From NCBI GenBank assembly GCA_002440945.1, contig DJWG01000081.1, positions 9,209-73,208 of the forward strand: 64,000 nt of DNA, written 5' to 3'. How positions within the stretch are numbered: position 1 is the first letter of the stretch; each line of letters begins with the position of its first letter. Positions 1 through 8,118 of this stretch are shown piece by piece. Origin of the DNA: Rhodobacteraceae bacterium UBA6236. Its GTDB lineage: Bacteria > Pseudomonadota > Alphaproteobacteria > Rhodobacterales > Rhodobacteraceae. The notes under the pieces are model-generated. The model did no database searches and had not been told where the DNA came from. It was given only the letters and a program-made list of their open reading frames with translations. Made by a program: the position numbers and the translations under genes.

Positions 1-964
1 CGAAGCTGCGGTATTGCAGCAGGTTTTCGGCGGCATACATCTCGTTCAGTTCCTTGGCGATGTCGCTGCACCTGGCGCCCGGCACCAGCAGTTCCTTGCC
101 GCGGTCATGGACCTTGCAGTTGATTTCCCACAGCCGGACATGTTCCTTGCTGGCCTCTTCCGAGAACAGCGTCCGTTCCAGCGCGACGTAATAGCCCGCC
201 ACCATCGGGAAGCAGTTCAGCGACAGGATATCGCCCTTTTCGATCTTGCGGCTGGTGACGGGGTTGTGCGCGCCGTCGGTGTTGATGCCGGACTGGAACC
301 AGGTCCAGGTGTCCAGAAGCTCGCCATGCGGCCAGACCCTGGCGATTTCGCGGATCATCGTCGCGGTGGAATGCAGCGCCACCTCGTGTTCCGGCACGCC
401 CACCCCCATCGCCTCGACGCAGGCCGCGCCGCCGATGTCGGCGATCCGGGTCATCTTGGTGATATGGGCGATTTCTTCCGCCGACTTGATCATCCGCAGC
501 CGCATCGATGCGGCTGCGATATCGACGAATTCCATCTGCGGGAATTCGGACTTCAACAGGTTCAGCGTGTCGATGGTGATGTGGTCGAATTCGATCCCCA
601 GACGCTTGACCTTGCCGGTCAAGCCGCGGATCGCATGAAAATAATTGTCCTTCTGCCAGTCGGTATAGGTGACGTTCCGTCCACCGAAGGTCCGCCGCCA
701 GGGCTGGCCGCCATCGATGCCGGCGCTGATCGAGGTGGCGATGTCATGGTCCACCAGGAAGCCGTAGCGGCGGCCGAAATAGCAGAACATGAAATCGGAA
801 TAATAGTTGATGCAGTGATAGCTGGTGAACAGCGCGGCGTCGATCTTCTCCTTCGCCATATGAGCCCGGATCGCGTCCAGACGCCGCTGCATCTCGGAGT
901 CGGAAAAGGTCGGGACGGCCTTTTCGCCGTTATCCACATAGTTCTGCAGCCGTTCGCGCTCCAT
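1..964 (-). CDS. Creatinase (creatine amidinohydrolase), 3'-truncated by window edge
   Basis: Hydrolyses creatine to sarcosine and urea in the cytoplasm. Reading the minus strand from the ATG at 964 gives 321 codons open to the window edge; creatinases are about 400 residues, so roughly 80 C-terminal residues lie outside. The N-terminal domain carries the characteristic SYHCINYYSDFMFCYFGRR stretch (about residues 48-66), and the pita-bread domain has GINTDGAHNPV with His233, matching the known catalytic His232 of the Pseudomonas enzyme. A good ribosome site (GGAGG, 6 nt upstream) supports the start. It is divergent from a LysR gene 127 bp away, a likely regulator. Creatinase is preferred over the related prolidase/Xaa-Pro peptidases because of the His-containing active-site segment. 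High confidence in family. Confidence 0.93.
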   Translation of the reverse strand, partial: MERERLQNYVDNGEKAVPTFSDSEMQRRLDAIRAHMAKEKIDAALFTSYHCINYYSDFMFCYFGRRYGFLVDHDIATSISAGIDGGQPWRRTFGGRNVTYTDWQKDNYFHAIRGLTGKVKRLGIEFDHITIDTLNLLKSEFPQMEFVDIAAASMRLRMIKSAEEIAHITKMTRIADIGGAACVEAMGVGVPEHEVALHSTATMIREIARVWPHGELLDTWTWFQSGINTDGAHNPVTSRKIEKGDILSLNCFPMVAGYYVALERTLFSEEASKEHVRLWEINCKVHDRGKELLVPGARCSDIAKELNEMYAAENLLQYRSF

Positions 965-1091
965 CGGGTCCTCCACTCAAGCGGCGGGGCCAGGATTGGC
1001 CCTCTTGCGCCGAGGAAGCCGGTTTCGCCGGGGCTTGTCAAAAGACGATATCTCACCATAGCATTAGATAAATTCACCCTGAGGGCGTTTG

Positions 1092-2006
1092 ATGCCAGCA
1101 CCCCCCCTGAACGCGCTCCGCGCCTTCGAACTGGTCGCCCGGCTTGGGTCGTTCAAGGCGGCGGCAGAGGCGATGTTCGTCACCCAATCCGCCGTCAGCC
1201 ACCAGATCCGCAATGTCGAAGAGGCTCTGGGCAAGCCGCTGTTCGAACGCGAAGGGAACCGCACCCGGCTGCTGCCGCATGGCGCCGAACTTGCCCGGCA
1301 GCTCTCGGTTTCGCTGGCCGAGATCGACGCCGCCTGTGAACGCGCCCGTAACGCAAGTCAGGCGCTGGTGATCGCCGCCATCCCTTCGGTCGCGATGTGC
1401 TGGCTGATCCCGCGCCTCAACCGCTTTCGCGCTGCCCATCCGCAGATCGAGATCCGCATCGTCTACGCCATGCATGGCCGCGACATCAATTTCCACGATG
1501 TTCACCTGGCCTTCGTCTATGCCCCGGCGCCGCCCGCCAATGCTCAGCTCGAGGGTCAGTTTTTCCTTCCGGGGCATGGGGTTCCGGTTTGCAGCCCCGC
1601 CTGCATGACGCGCCTGGGCCGCCCGCCTGCGACGCTTCAGGATTTTCTGAAACTCGGTCTTCTGCACGACCGGAACGAAACCGGATGGAAGTCCTGGGCT
1701 GCCGGGCTGGAGGACGGCGCGCCGGATGGCACGTCCTTCGAAGGCACCACATTCGAGGATTTCAACCTGCTGCGCGTGGCCGCCCTTTCGGGTCAGGGTG
1801 TGGCGCTCTGCCCCCCCGCCATGATCCAGCCCGACCTCGATTCCGGCGCCCTGATCCAACTGTCGGACCGGGAGATGGATGAAGGATTTGATTACTACAT
1901 GCTTTCGGCGACCAATGCCCCGCCCAACATCCTGCGCCATTCCCGGCTGTTTCGCGAATGGGCGCTGGCGGAACGGGTGCTGCCCCTGATGCCGCCCGCC
2001 CGGTAG
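1092..2006 (+). CDS. LysR-type transcriptional regulator (GcvA-like)
   Basis: Cytoplasmic DNA-binding regulator of about 304 residues, the normal LysR length. An N-terminal winged helix-turn-helix (about residues 17-45, containing GSFKAAAEAMFVTQSAVSHQ) is followed by a LysR substrate-binding domain (about 90-295). A TTG three bases upstream could also start translation; the ATG is preferred, with GAGGG just upstream. It is divergent from the creatinase gene, the usual arrangement for a LysR regulator controlling its neighbour, so creatine or a downstream product may be the inducer (inference). The 127-bp intergenic region would carry the shared operator. Confidence 0.88.
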   Translation: MPAPPLNALRAFELVARLGSFKAAAEAMFVTQSAVSHQIRNVEEALGKPLFEREGNRTRLLPHGAELARQLSVSLAEIDAACERARNASQALVIAAIPSVAMCWLIPRLNRFRAAHPQIEIRIVYAMHGRDINFHDVHLAFVYAPAPPANAQLEGQFFLPGHGVPVCSPACMTRLGRPPATLQDFLKLGLLHDRNETGWKSWAAGLEDGAPDGTSFEGTTFEDFNLLRVAALSGQGVALCPPAMIQPDLDSGALIQLSDREMDEGFDYYMLSATNAPPNILRHSRLFREWALAERVLPLMPPAR

Positions 2007-2063
2007 CATCCCGGACAGGCGGCCAGAATAGGCCCGGACGCGGCGATCAAGCGGGCCCCGCTG

Positions 2064-2357
2064 TCAGACCCCGTCGATCAGGATATCCAGCGCGCGCTTC
2101 AGGGCGTCGCGGTGTTCGCCAAGATGGGCGACCGGGCCACGAAGCTCGCTGCCCAGAACGGCGGCCAGTTCCTGCACCCGGACGATCCATTCCGCGCCCT
2201 CGACCACCACCCTGGGCGTGATCCCGGGGAAGGCGACATAGCGTCCCGCCTCCCGCAGGGGGGCCACGATGCGCGAGGCTTCGATCCCGATGAGGTCGGT
2301 TTGCAGGTCCACCACCAACTGGCCATTGGCCAGACGAAACACGTCGAACTGCGCCAT
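2064..2357 (-). CDS. ccdB: CcdB-type toxin (gyrase poison)
   Basis: A 97-residue toxin of the CcdB family, whose members trap DNA gyrase on DNA. The start MAQFDVFRL, the central DLQTDLIG segment and the C-terminal ALDILIDGV agree with CcdB, whose last residues contact gyrase. Length matches the family (about 100). It lies 12 bp downstream of the antitoxin gene, in the antitoxin-first order expected. On a replicon with its own partition module this is most simply a post-segregational killing (addiction) pair. Activity cannot be judged from sequence, but no residue loss or truncation is apparent. Confidence 0.87.
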   Translation of the reverse strand: MAQFDVFRLANGQLVVDLQTDLIGIEASRIVAPLREAGRYVAFPGITPRVVVEGAEWIVRVQELAAVLGSELRGPVAHLGEHRDALKRALDILIDGV

Positions 2358-2369
2358 GCTCTCTGCCGC

Positions 2370-2591
2370 TCAGAAGGTGCGGAAAGAGGCAAGCGGCAGG
2401 CCTTCGCGCGCCAGCTCCTCGGCATAGGCCTTGGTCGCGGCGCGGTTCTCTTCGCGCCACAGCCGGTTGCGTTCGGCCTTCGTCGCATCGACAATCGCCT
2501 TTTCCGCCAGGCGCGACATGTTCAGGCCAAGCGCGCGCGCGGCCTCGGCCACATCGGCCTCAAGCGTCAGGTTCACCTTTATCCGCCCCAC
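2370..2591 (-). CDS. ccdA: CcdA-type antitoxin
   Basis: A 73-residue antitoxin. The N-terminal half is a ribbon-helix-helix DNA-binding domain (KVNLTLEADVAEAARALGLN, then MSRLAEKAI), and the C-terminal half is a charged, probably disordered tail that neutralises CcdB in this family. The start is GTG at 2591, preceded by a strong GGAGG. It is co-transcribed with ccdB and, as in the family generally, probably autorepresses the operon. A good sigma70-like promoter lies about 30-60 bp upstream. Confidence 0.86.
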   Translation of the reverse strand: MGRIKVNLTLEADVAEAARALGLNMSRLAEKAIVDATKAERNRLWREENRAATKAYAEELAREGLPLASFRTF

Positions 2592-2622
2592 ACCAGTACC
2601 TCCATCATACGCGTGTTTCAGG

Positions 2623-2650
2623 AGTATAATCGCTCTGCGTCGCCAATCAA
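2623..2650 (-). promoter_or_regulatory. Sigma70-type promoter of ccdAB
   Basis: On the minus strand, TTGATT (2650-2645) and TATACT (2628-2623) are separated by 16 bp and lie 32 bp upstream of the ccdA GTG. They match the -35 box at 4 of 6 positions and the -10 box at 5 of 6. CcdA/CcdB autoregulation would be expected to act here. Confidence 0.55.
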
Positions 2651-2674
2651 GGCGGCTGGCGCAATCCCCGCGGA

Positions 2675-4276
2675 TCAGTGCGTCAGGCGCAGTTTGGTGA
2701 TTGTTCGGGCGATGCTGACGAAGGCTGTCGACAGATCGACGTTTTCCACATCGAAGTAATAGGCCGGAGAACTGGCACAGGACTTGAGCGCCACTTCCCC
2801 CGACACCTCGGCGTTGAAGGCGATGGTGAAGACCATGATGCCCTTCGCGCGCGCGGCATCGCAGACGCTTCTAAGCTGGCTGTCCTTTCCCGTCGAACTG
2901 GTATGGATCACCGCCTTGCTCAGGAAGTCGGACTTGCCGGTGGCGACGCGGTAGGCGTTGTCGGCAAACCAGCGGACGGAATAGGTCTGCCAGACCTGCT
3001 GCCAGGTGAGGACCGTCTTGCCGGCCGTGAACTGCGGGCTTTTCGGCGCATTCGCATCCAGCTTCGTATAGGTCTTGCTGGCTGCGTCGAAGTAATAAAG
3101 ATACCCGGTCGCGTTATCCTTCACGACGTCGGAAGGCCCTGTCTTGTAGGCAGGCTGAAGGGCATAGGTATTGGTGTTCTGCCCGTCCGTCATCAGCACC
3201 AGGATCTTCATCGCATCCGATATGCCATAGTCCAGAGGGCGGCCGCCGATCGACGCCGAAACCCGGGGGTCGCCTGCAGAAATCAGCCCGTCAAGCGCGC
3301 TCCGGGTCGAAGGATTAAGCAGCGCGACACCCCATTTCGCGCCGATGTCGATCGCCGTGTCCCCATCCGCGGCCAGGGACCGGATGCGTTCGACGATCTT
3401 CACCTGGTTGTCCGAAAAGGCGACGACCTCGTTCGAGGGCAGTTCATAGCATTCGAAATAGGGCTTCTTGAGGGGCGTCGGCGCCTTGTTCGCATACCGA
3501 AGGTCGGCATAGGCCGTCCGCGCCAGGGGCGCCGTGGTGGACAGCGCCGTCGTCGCGAATGTCGCGGTTTCAAGATCGACGCAACTGGTCTTGTCATGGT
3601 CCGCCGCCAGGTTGAACTGCGCGGCGAGGGCCTTTCCGGGTGTGACCTGCTGGTTGTAGGGCACGACCGAGATCGACAGCTTCCCGCGCGCGCCGGTGGA
3701 TGATCCTTCCGCCGATACGAACAGCGTCGATACGAATTGCTCTGCCGCCTGACGCAGAAGCGCGATCTTGGTCGTCGACGAACTGCGCGCCAGATCCGCC
3801 ATCGAACCCGAGACGTCCAGCACCAACGACACCTCCATCAGCCCTACCTTCTCGACCGCCTTTCCCGCCGCCGGAAGCGGCAGCTGATCAAATCCGACCA
3901 TCCGCATGAACAGGGTCGGCACGCTGTCGCGGATATCGACCGAAACGACCCGCTCTGTCCCGCTGACCACGACGTGAATGTCCCGGTCGGCGGGCGGTTC
4001 AAGCCCGGAGGCCCGGAACACCTCGCGGACGACATCCTTCGGGTCGATCTGCTGCTTCAGCGACGCCGCCATCAGGACGGCGCGGTCGATGGTGTTCTGC
4101 AGGTAGGTGCGGCGCAATTCGTGGCGCATCAGGTCGATGGCGACGCCGGCCACCAGAAGCATCGTGACAAAGCAGAACAGCCCGAAGATCAGCAGCGATC
4201 CGTCATCCCGCCGCCAGAACCTGCGCGCCAGCTTCCGCAAGGGGAACCCGGGGAATGCGGCTTGAAAAACGGACAT
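2675..4276 (-). CDS. TadE/TadG-like protein with von Willebrand factor A domain
   Basis: About 533 residues from the ATG at 4276. Near the N-terminus is a positively charged segment followed by one hydrophobic helix (SLLIFGLFCFVTMLLVAGVA), typical of TadG/pilus-assembly proteins anchored in the inner membrane. A VWA domain follows, with a MIDAS metal site visible as DVSGSMAD and further VWA strands such as KILVLMTDGQNTNT and GIMVFTIAFNAE. TadG proteins accompany Flp/Tad pilus machines, but no other tad gene is present here, so this copy is solitary. A GTG at 4336 would add 20 residues that look non-native. Partner and substrate are unknown. Confidence 0.8.
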   Translation of the reverse strand: MSVFQAAFPGFPLRKLARRFWRRDDGSLLIFGLFCFVTMLLVAGVAIDLMRHELRRTYLQNTIDRAVLMAASLKQQIDPKDVVREVFRASGLEPPADRDIHVVVSGTERVVSVDIRDSVPTLFMRMVGFDQLPLPAAGKAVEKVGLMEVSLVLDVSGSMADLARSSSTTKIALLRQAAEQFVSTLFVSAEGSSTGARGKLSISVVPYNQQVTPGKALAAQFNLAADHDKTSCVDLETATFATTALSTTAPLARTAYADLRYANKAPTPLKKPYFECYELPSNEVVAFSDNQVKIVERIRSLAADGDTAIDIGAKWGVALLNPSTRSALDGLISAGDPRVSASIGGRPLDYGISDAMKILVLMTDGQNTNTYALQPAYKTGPSDVVKDNATGYLYYFDAASKTYTKLDANAPKSPQFTAGKTVLTWQQVWQTYSVRWFADNAYRVATGKSDFLSKAVIHTSSTGKDSQLRSVCDAARAKGIMVFTIAFNAEVSGEVALKSCASSPAYYFDVENVDLSTAFVSIARTITKLRLTH

Positions 4277-4464
4277 GATGCTTGACCCCGGCGAAGGCGA
4301 AAGAATGCTCGATCCTCGCAAAACGGCATCGGTCACGGCGGCGCGGTGTCAGGGACAAGACCGGCTGCGGCCTTTTCGATGGTCAAATTGCGGCTTTGCA
4401 CCAGTGGCTTGCATGAGGATGAACGCCCTCAACCAGAGGTGCGGGCGCGGCGCCTTGCGAACGG

Positions 4465-4493
4465 AAAAACCCGGCGGTCCCTGGACCGCCGGG
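4465..4493 (-). terminator. Intrinsic terminator after the outer-membrane barrel gene
   Basis: CCCGGCGGTCC pairs perfectly with GGACCGCCGGG across a 2-nt gap (4470-4493), and on the minus strand the stem is followed by five T residues (4469-4465). It lies 36 bp beyond the second in-frame stop at 4529, and so marks the natural end of the barrel transcription unit. Confidence 0.8.
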
Positions 4494-4528
4494 CGCATCC
4501 GGGGCTTGTCAAGCCGCCCCCGACGGGA

Positions 4529-4606
4529 TCAGAACTTTCCGATCAGGTTGACGAACACGCCTTCCCGGTTCTTCTCAAGGCTGCGCAGGTCGTCCGAAAC
4601 CCCACC
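4529..4606 (-). other. Untranslated tail of the barrel gene beyond an in-frame TGA
   Basis: After the TGA at 4609-4607 the same frame stays open for 25 codons and ends at TGA 4531-4529. The tail reads GGVSDDLRSL, then a short charged linker, then GVFVNLIGKF. A C-terminal phenylalanine preceded by alternating hydrophobic residues is the usual sorting signal of outer-membrane barrels, and this tail looks like the natural last strand of the upstream protein. The TGA is one base from TGG (Trp). Confidence 0.75.
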
Positions 4607-7600
4607 TCAGGCATAGCCGGCGCCCAGGCGGACGTGGTCGTTCAGGTCGCGGTAGATACCCACAAGCGCGCCGAACTCGGTCGTGTCGGCCTTGGGGAAG
4701 GCCATCGCGCGGCCCTCGGCCAGGATGTCCCAGTTGTGGACGACGTGGTAGTCCAGCCGCAGGATCGCCAGATGCGCGGTCGAGGTGACGAAATTGTCCG
4801 TCCCCCGCGCCGCCTCTTCCCGCAGGCGGAAGCCGTATTTCGCGCCCAGCGTGAACTGCTGGTTCAGATCATAGCTCAGCGCGGCGTTCACGATGTGGCT
4901 GCGCTGTTTCGCGCCGTTCACATCGCCGTCCACGTTCACCTGATCGGCCCCCGGCATGTCGTAAAGGTAGGTATAGCTGACCAGGGCGTTCAGCCGGTCA
5001 TTGGCGACCGGGCGATAGGCGTAGCCCAGCTTCGCCTCGACATAGCGGCCATCAAGCATGTTGTCGGCATCGGCCTTCGAAATCACCGCGTCCAGATCGC
5101 CGATGATCCGCCAGTCCTCGCTGGTGCGCCGTTCGACCGAACCCGAAAGCAGCAGCGACCGGCGATCCTGCACCCGCGCCGGATTGTCGCTGTCTTCGAA
5201 CCGCAGCTCACCCCGAAGCGCCGCGGAATGACCCTCGCCGCCCGAATACTTCACGCCCCAGGACAAACCTTCCCGTTCGATCGTGGTGCCGTCGCTTTCG
5301 GTGTTCTTCCCCGAAAAGAGGCCCAGGTCATAGCTCCAGACTTCGGACGGCGTGTAGCTGACGCCATAGGTGGTGGTCAGCGCCGGTTCCGATCCAAAGG
5401 CGCTGTAGCTGTGTTCGGCAGTATAGCGCCAGGCGTCGTTGATCCGCGTCTGCGCACCCAGGACCAGCGTTCCGTCATCCTGCCCGGTGGCGGTGGTGCT
5501 GTCTTCCATCCTCAGCGGGTCTTGCCGGTAACCCAGGGTGTAGGTGGTATCGGCGTTCGGCGCCCAGGCAAGCTCCAGCCGCCCCGCCGCGCCAAGACTG
5601 CCTTCCGAGGCTTCGGCCATCAGCGTCAGCGCATCCGAAAGCCGCGTCTCGACCCCGAAGCCCAGTCGGTCATTGCGCCCCAGCCCGCTGTGCGCCACCG
5701 TGGCCTGGCCAAAGACCCAGGCCGAAAGATCCTCGTCCCGCGTCCAGGTCAGCCGCGCGCCCAGATCGGTGCGGCTGCCGTTATCCTCGGGCAGTGCGCT
5801 GGTGAAGGCGGTCCGGTCGGTCGCCGCCGCCTCGACATCCAGAACCAGCTTTTCGGTCAGGTCGTAGGACAGACCCAACCGGACGTCGCTGCGGTCCTTC
5901 ACGCCTTCGTTGTCGAAGGTTTCGGCGCCGAAGGTCAGCGCCAGCCGGTCGGTCATCCCGACCTCGCCCTCGATCCCGTAGGTCGTCTGCGGCGTGCCCA
6001 CATCAAGGTCGGGCGAGGTGAATCCCGCCTCGCGGTCTTCGGCCCAGACCTTGATGATCCCGTCGCGGCCGTAATCCGCCAGATCCACCTGCGCCTCCAG
6101 CCGCAGGCCGGTGGCGCGCTTGCCGTCGACGCCCGCGCTCGGGGTCGCGGGGTCTATCTCAAGCCCGCCGTTCAGCGAAAAGCTCGACCCGAAGCCCGGC
6201 CCTTCGCTTTCGGCGACCTCGAAGTTCAGGAAGGTGCCTTCGCTGCGGCGCAAGAGGATGTCGGCACCGACAAGCGTGTTGTCGGCAAGGCCCGAGGTTT
6301 CGCGCGCGCCGGAAACCCCGAGGCGCAGGTAGTCGTTCACCCAGGTTTCCGCGCGACCACCAGCGGCGATGCCATCCACCGATCCGGTGGTCGGCACATA
6401 TTCGTACTGCGCCACCAGGTTCACGTCATTCCCGCCCAAGGGCCGGTCAAGCACCAGCCCACCCCCCGCCGCCGAAGGCGACAGCGGCCGCGTCAGGATC
6501 ACAAGGCCCTGCACATGGTCGATCCGGTAGTCCCGACCTTCGACCAGGCGCTGCGAAGTGACGATCCGCCCCGACACGGAATCCCGGATTTCGATCATCA
6601 GGGTTTCGCTGCCTTCCTGGATGTCGCGGCGCGACAGGAAATAGGCGCTGCCACCCGTCCCGCGCAGCACGTCGCGCTGGACAAGCGTATCCGGGCGCGA
6701 GGCATAGGCGCTGGTGCGGATGCGGTCCTCCCCCTGGTCGGTGGTGGCGGTCGACCGCCAGGTGCCGGTCAACCCGTAAAGCGCCCGGTCCGACCGGACC
6801 AGCCGCGACAGATCCTCGACCGGCTTGAAGTCGCCCCATTGCAGGAAGCTGCCGTCGCGTTCGATCCGGGCAAACACCTTGCCCGAGGTCGGCGCCAGGT
6901 CTTCGGTGACGGAATCGTCGCCGGTGGTCACCCAGACATCCTCGTCCTCGATGCCGCGCAGCATCTGGTCGGGATGCTTGCGGCCGAAGTCGTGGAACAT
7001 GTCCTTCAGCTCTTCCTCGCGGGTATCGACCGAAGCCGTGATCCGCGCCCCGCTGGCCAGCGTGCTGTCGACGTAGCCGGCAAGGCGTCCGCGGGTCCAG
7101 CTTTCGTCATCGACCAGATCGCGGCCCAAGGTCAGTTCGGCGATGCCGGTGGCGAAAACCTCTTTGGTGGGAATGGTCACGGGGCGGGTCAGGCTTTGAC
7201 TGCCGACACCGATCTGAACGCCGTGGTCGCCGGGCGGCAGGATGCGCTGCACGACGAAGTCGCGGTTCAGGTCCTGGACCACCTCTTCGCCCATGACGGT
7301 GATGCGGGTGCCGGCCGGCACATCGCGCCCCGATACGGTCACGGCACCGCCGCGCACGGGTATCCGGCGCCGCGCCGTGCGGTCCTCGCCTTCGCCGGGC
7401 GCAATGACCGGGCCGTCAAGCGCCGGATCGTCCTGCCGGGTCGCGGTCCGCGACAGCGGCAGCGCCGCGGTTTCGTCATACCGTCCGGCGCTGTCATAGA
7501 CGCGCAGGATGTAGTCCATCGTCGCCTCGCCGACCTCGGGCATCACCCAATCGACGGTTCCATTCGGCGCCACCGGCAGCAGGGTCACGTTGCCCTTGGC

Positions 7601-8107
7601 GTCGCGGATGCGGACCTCGGCCTTGCGGATCCAGCCCGGATAGTTGCTCGATGCGCGAAAGCTCACCCGCTCGCCCGCGACATAGCTGCGCCGCATGTCG
7701 CCGGTCGAGACATTGAGCCGCGGTTTTGCCCCCAGACCGTCATAGCTAAGCCGGATGCCCAGATCCTCGAACAGCCGGTCGATGTCGCGCGTGCGGCTTT
7801 CGGCAGGCGCGGCACCCGCGATGGCCTGGCGCGGACCGCCCCCCACCCCGTCGACCGAGATCGAGAAGCCCAAGGCCCCCAGATCGGGCGCGGCGCCGTC
7901 ATCGGTATTGGCGCCCGTTTCGCGGTGGATCACCTGACCCGCATTGGCCTGGTAGCAACCGGCGGGCAAGGCGCCGTCGACAAGCGCGCAGCCCTGGACG
8001 GCGGTCTGCGCCCCTGCCCCACCGGCCAGAAGGCCGATCACCAGCGCCGTGCTGCCCAAAAGCCCGGGCCGGGCCGACACGGCTTGCCTGCTCATGTTGC
8101 GGTTCAT
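4607..8107 (-). CDS. Large outer-membrane beta-barrel protein, truncated by an in-frame stop
   Basis: About 1166 residues from the ATG at 8107 (MNRNMSRQ), preceded by GAGGGGCG. A signal peptide ends near GLLAGGAGA. The N-terminal part contains Ig-like/periplasmic modules (about 120-330), and the rest is rich in alternating strands with aromatic girdle residues, typical of a transmembrane barrel (for example LALTFGAETFDNEGV and YAYRPVANDRLNALVSYTYL). It starts 11 bp after the stop of the giant DUF11 gene and is surely in the same operon; such pairs recur in alphaproteobacteria, suggesting the barrel exports or anchors the DUF11 protein (inference). The frame stops at 4607, although the last strand is encoded just beyond it. 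An upstream in-frame codon at 8197 would overlap the DUF11 gene and is unlikely to be the start. Confidence 0.72.
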   Translation of the reverse strand: MNRNMSRQAVSARPGLLGSTALVIGLLAGGAGAQTAVQGCALVDGALPAGCYQANAGQVIHRETGANTDDGAAPDLGALGFSISVDGVGGGPRQAIAGAAPAESRTRDIDRLFEDLGIRLSYDGLGAKPRLNVSTGDMRRSYVAGERVSFRASSNYPGWIRKAEVRIRDAKGNVTLLPVAPNGTVDWVMPEVGEATMDYILRVYDSAGRYDETAALPLSRTATRQDDPALDGPVIAPGEGEDRTARRRIPVRGGAVTVSGRDVPAGTRITVMGEEVVQDLNRDFVVQRILPPGDHGVQIGVGSQSLTRPVTIPTKEVFATGIAELTLGRDLVDDESWTRGRLAGYVDSTLASGARITASVDTREEELKDMFHDFGRKHPDQMLRGIEDEDVWVTTGDDSVTEDLAPTSGKVFARIERDGSFLQWGDFKPVEDLSRLVRSDRALYGLTGTWRSTATTDQGEDRIRTSAYASRPDTLVQRDVLRGTGGSAYFLSRRDIQEGSETLMIEIRDSVSGRIVTSQRLVEGRDYRIDHVQGLVILTRPLSPSAAGGGLVLDRPLGGNDVNLVAQYEYVPTTGSVDGIAAGGRAETWVNDYLRLGVSGARETSGLADNTLVGADILLRRSEGTFLNFEVAESEGPGFGSSFSLNGGLEIDPATPSAGVDGKRATGLRLEAQVDLADYGRDGIIKVWAEDREAGFTSPDLDVGTPQTTYGIEGEVGMTDRLALTFGAETFDNEGVKDRSDVRLGLSYDLTEKLVLDVEAAATDRTAFTSALPEDNGSRTDLGARLTWTRDEDLSAWVFGQATVAHSGLGRNDRLGFGVETRLSDALTLMAEASEGSLGAAGRLELAWAPNADTTYTLGYRQDPLRMEDSTTATGQDDGTLVLGAQTRINDAWRYTAEHSYSAFGSEPALTTTYGVSYTPSEVWSYDLGLFSGKNTESDGTTIEREGLSWGVKYSGGEGHSAALRGELRFEDSDNPARVQDRRSLLLSGSVERRTSEDWRIIGDLDAVISKADADNMLDGRYVEAKLGYAYRPVANDRLNALVSYTYLYDMPGADQVNVDGDVNGAKQRSHIVNAALSYDLNQQFTLGAKYGFRLREEAARGTDNFVTSTAHLAILRLDYHVVHNWDILAEGRAMAFPKADTTEFGALVGIYRDLNDHVRLGAGYA

Positions 8108-8118
8108 GACTGCGCCCC

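Noticed and set aside
14..1339. Plus-strand open frame of 441 codons at the left edge
   Set aside because: Antisense to the creatinase gene, whose minus-strand translation matches a known family with its active-site His.
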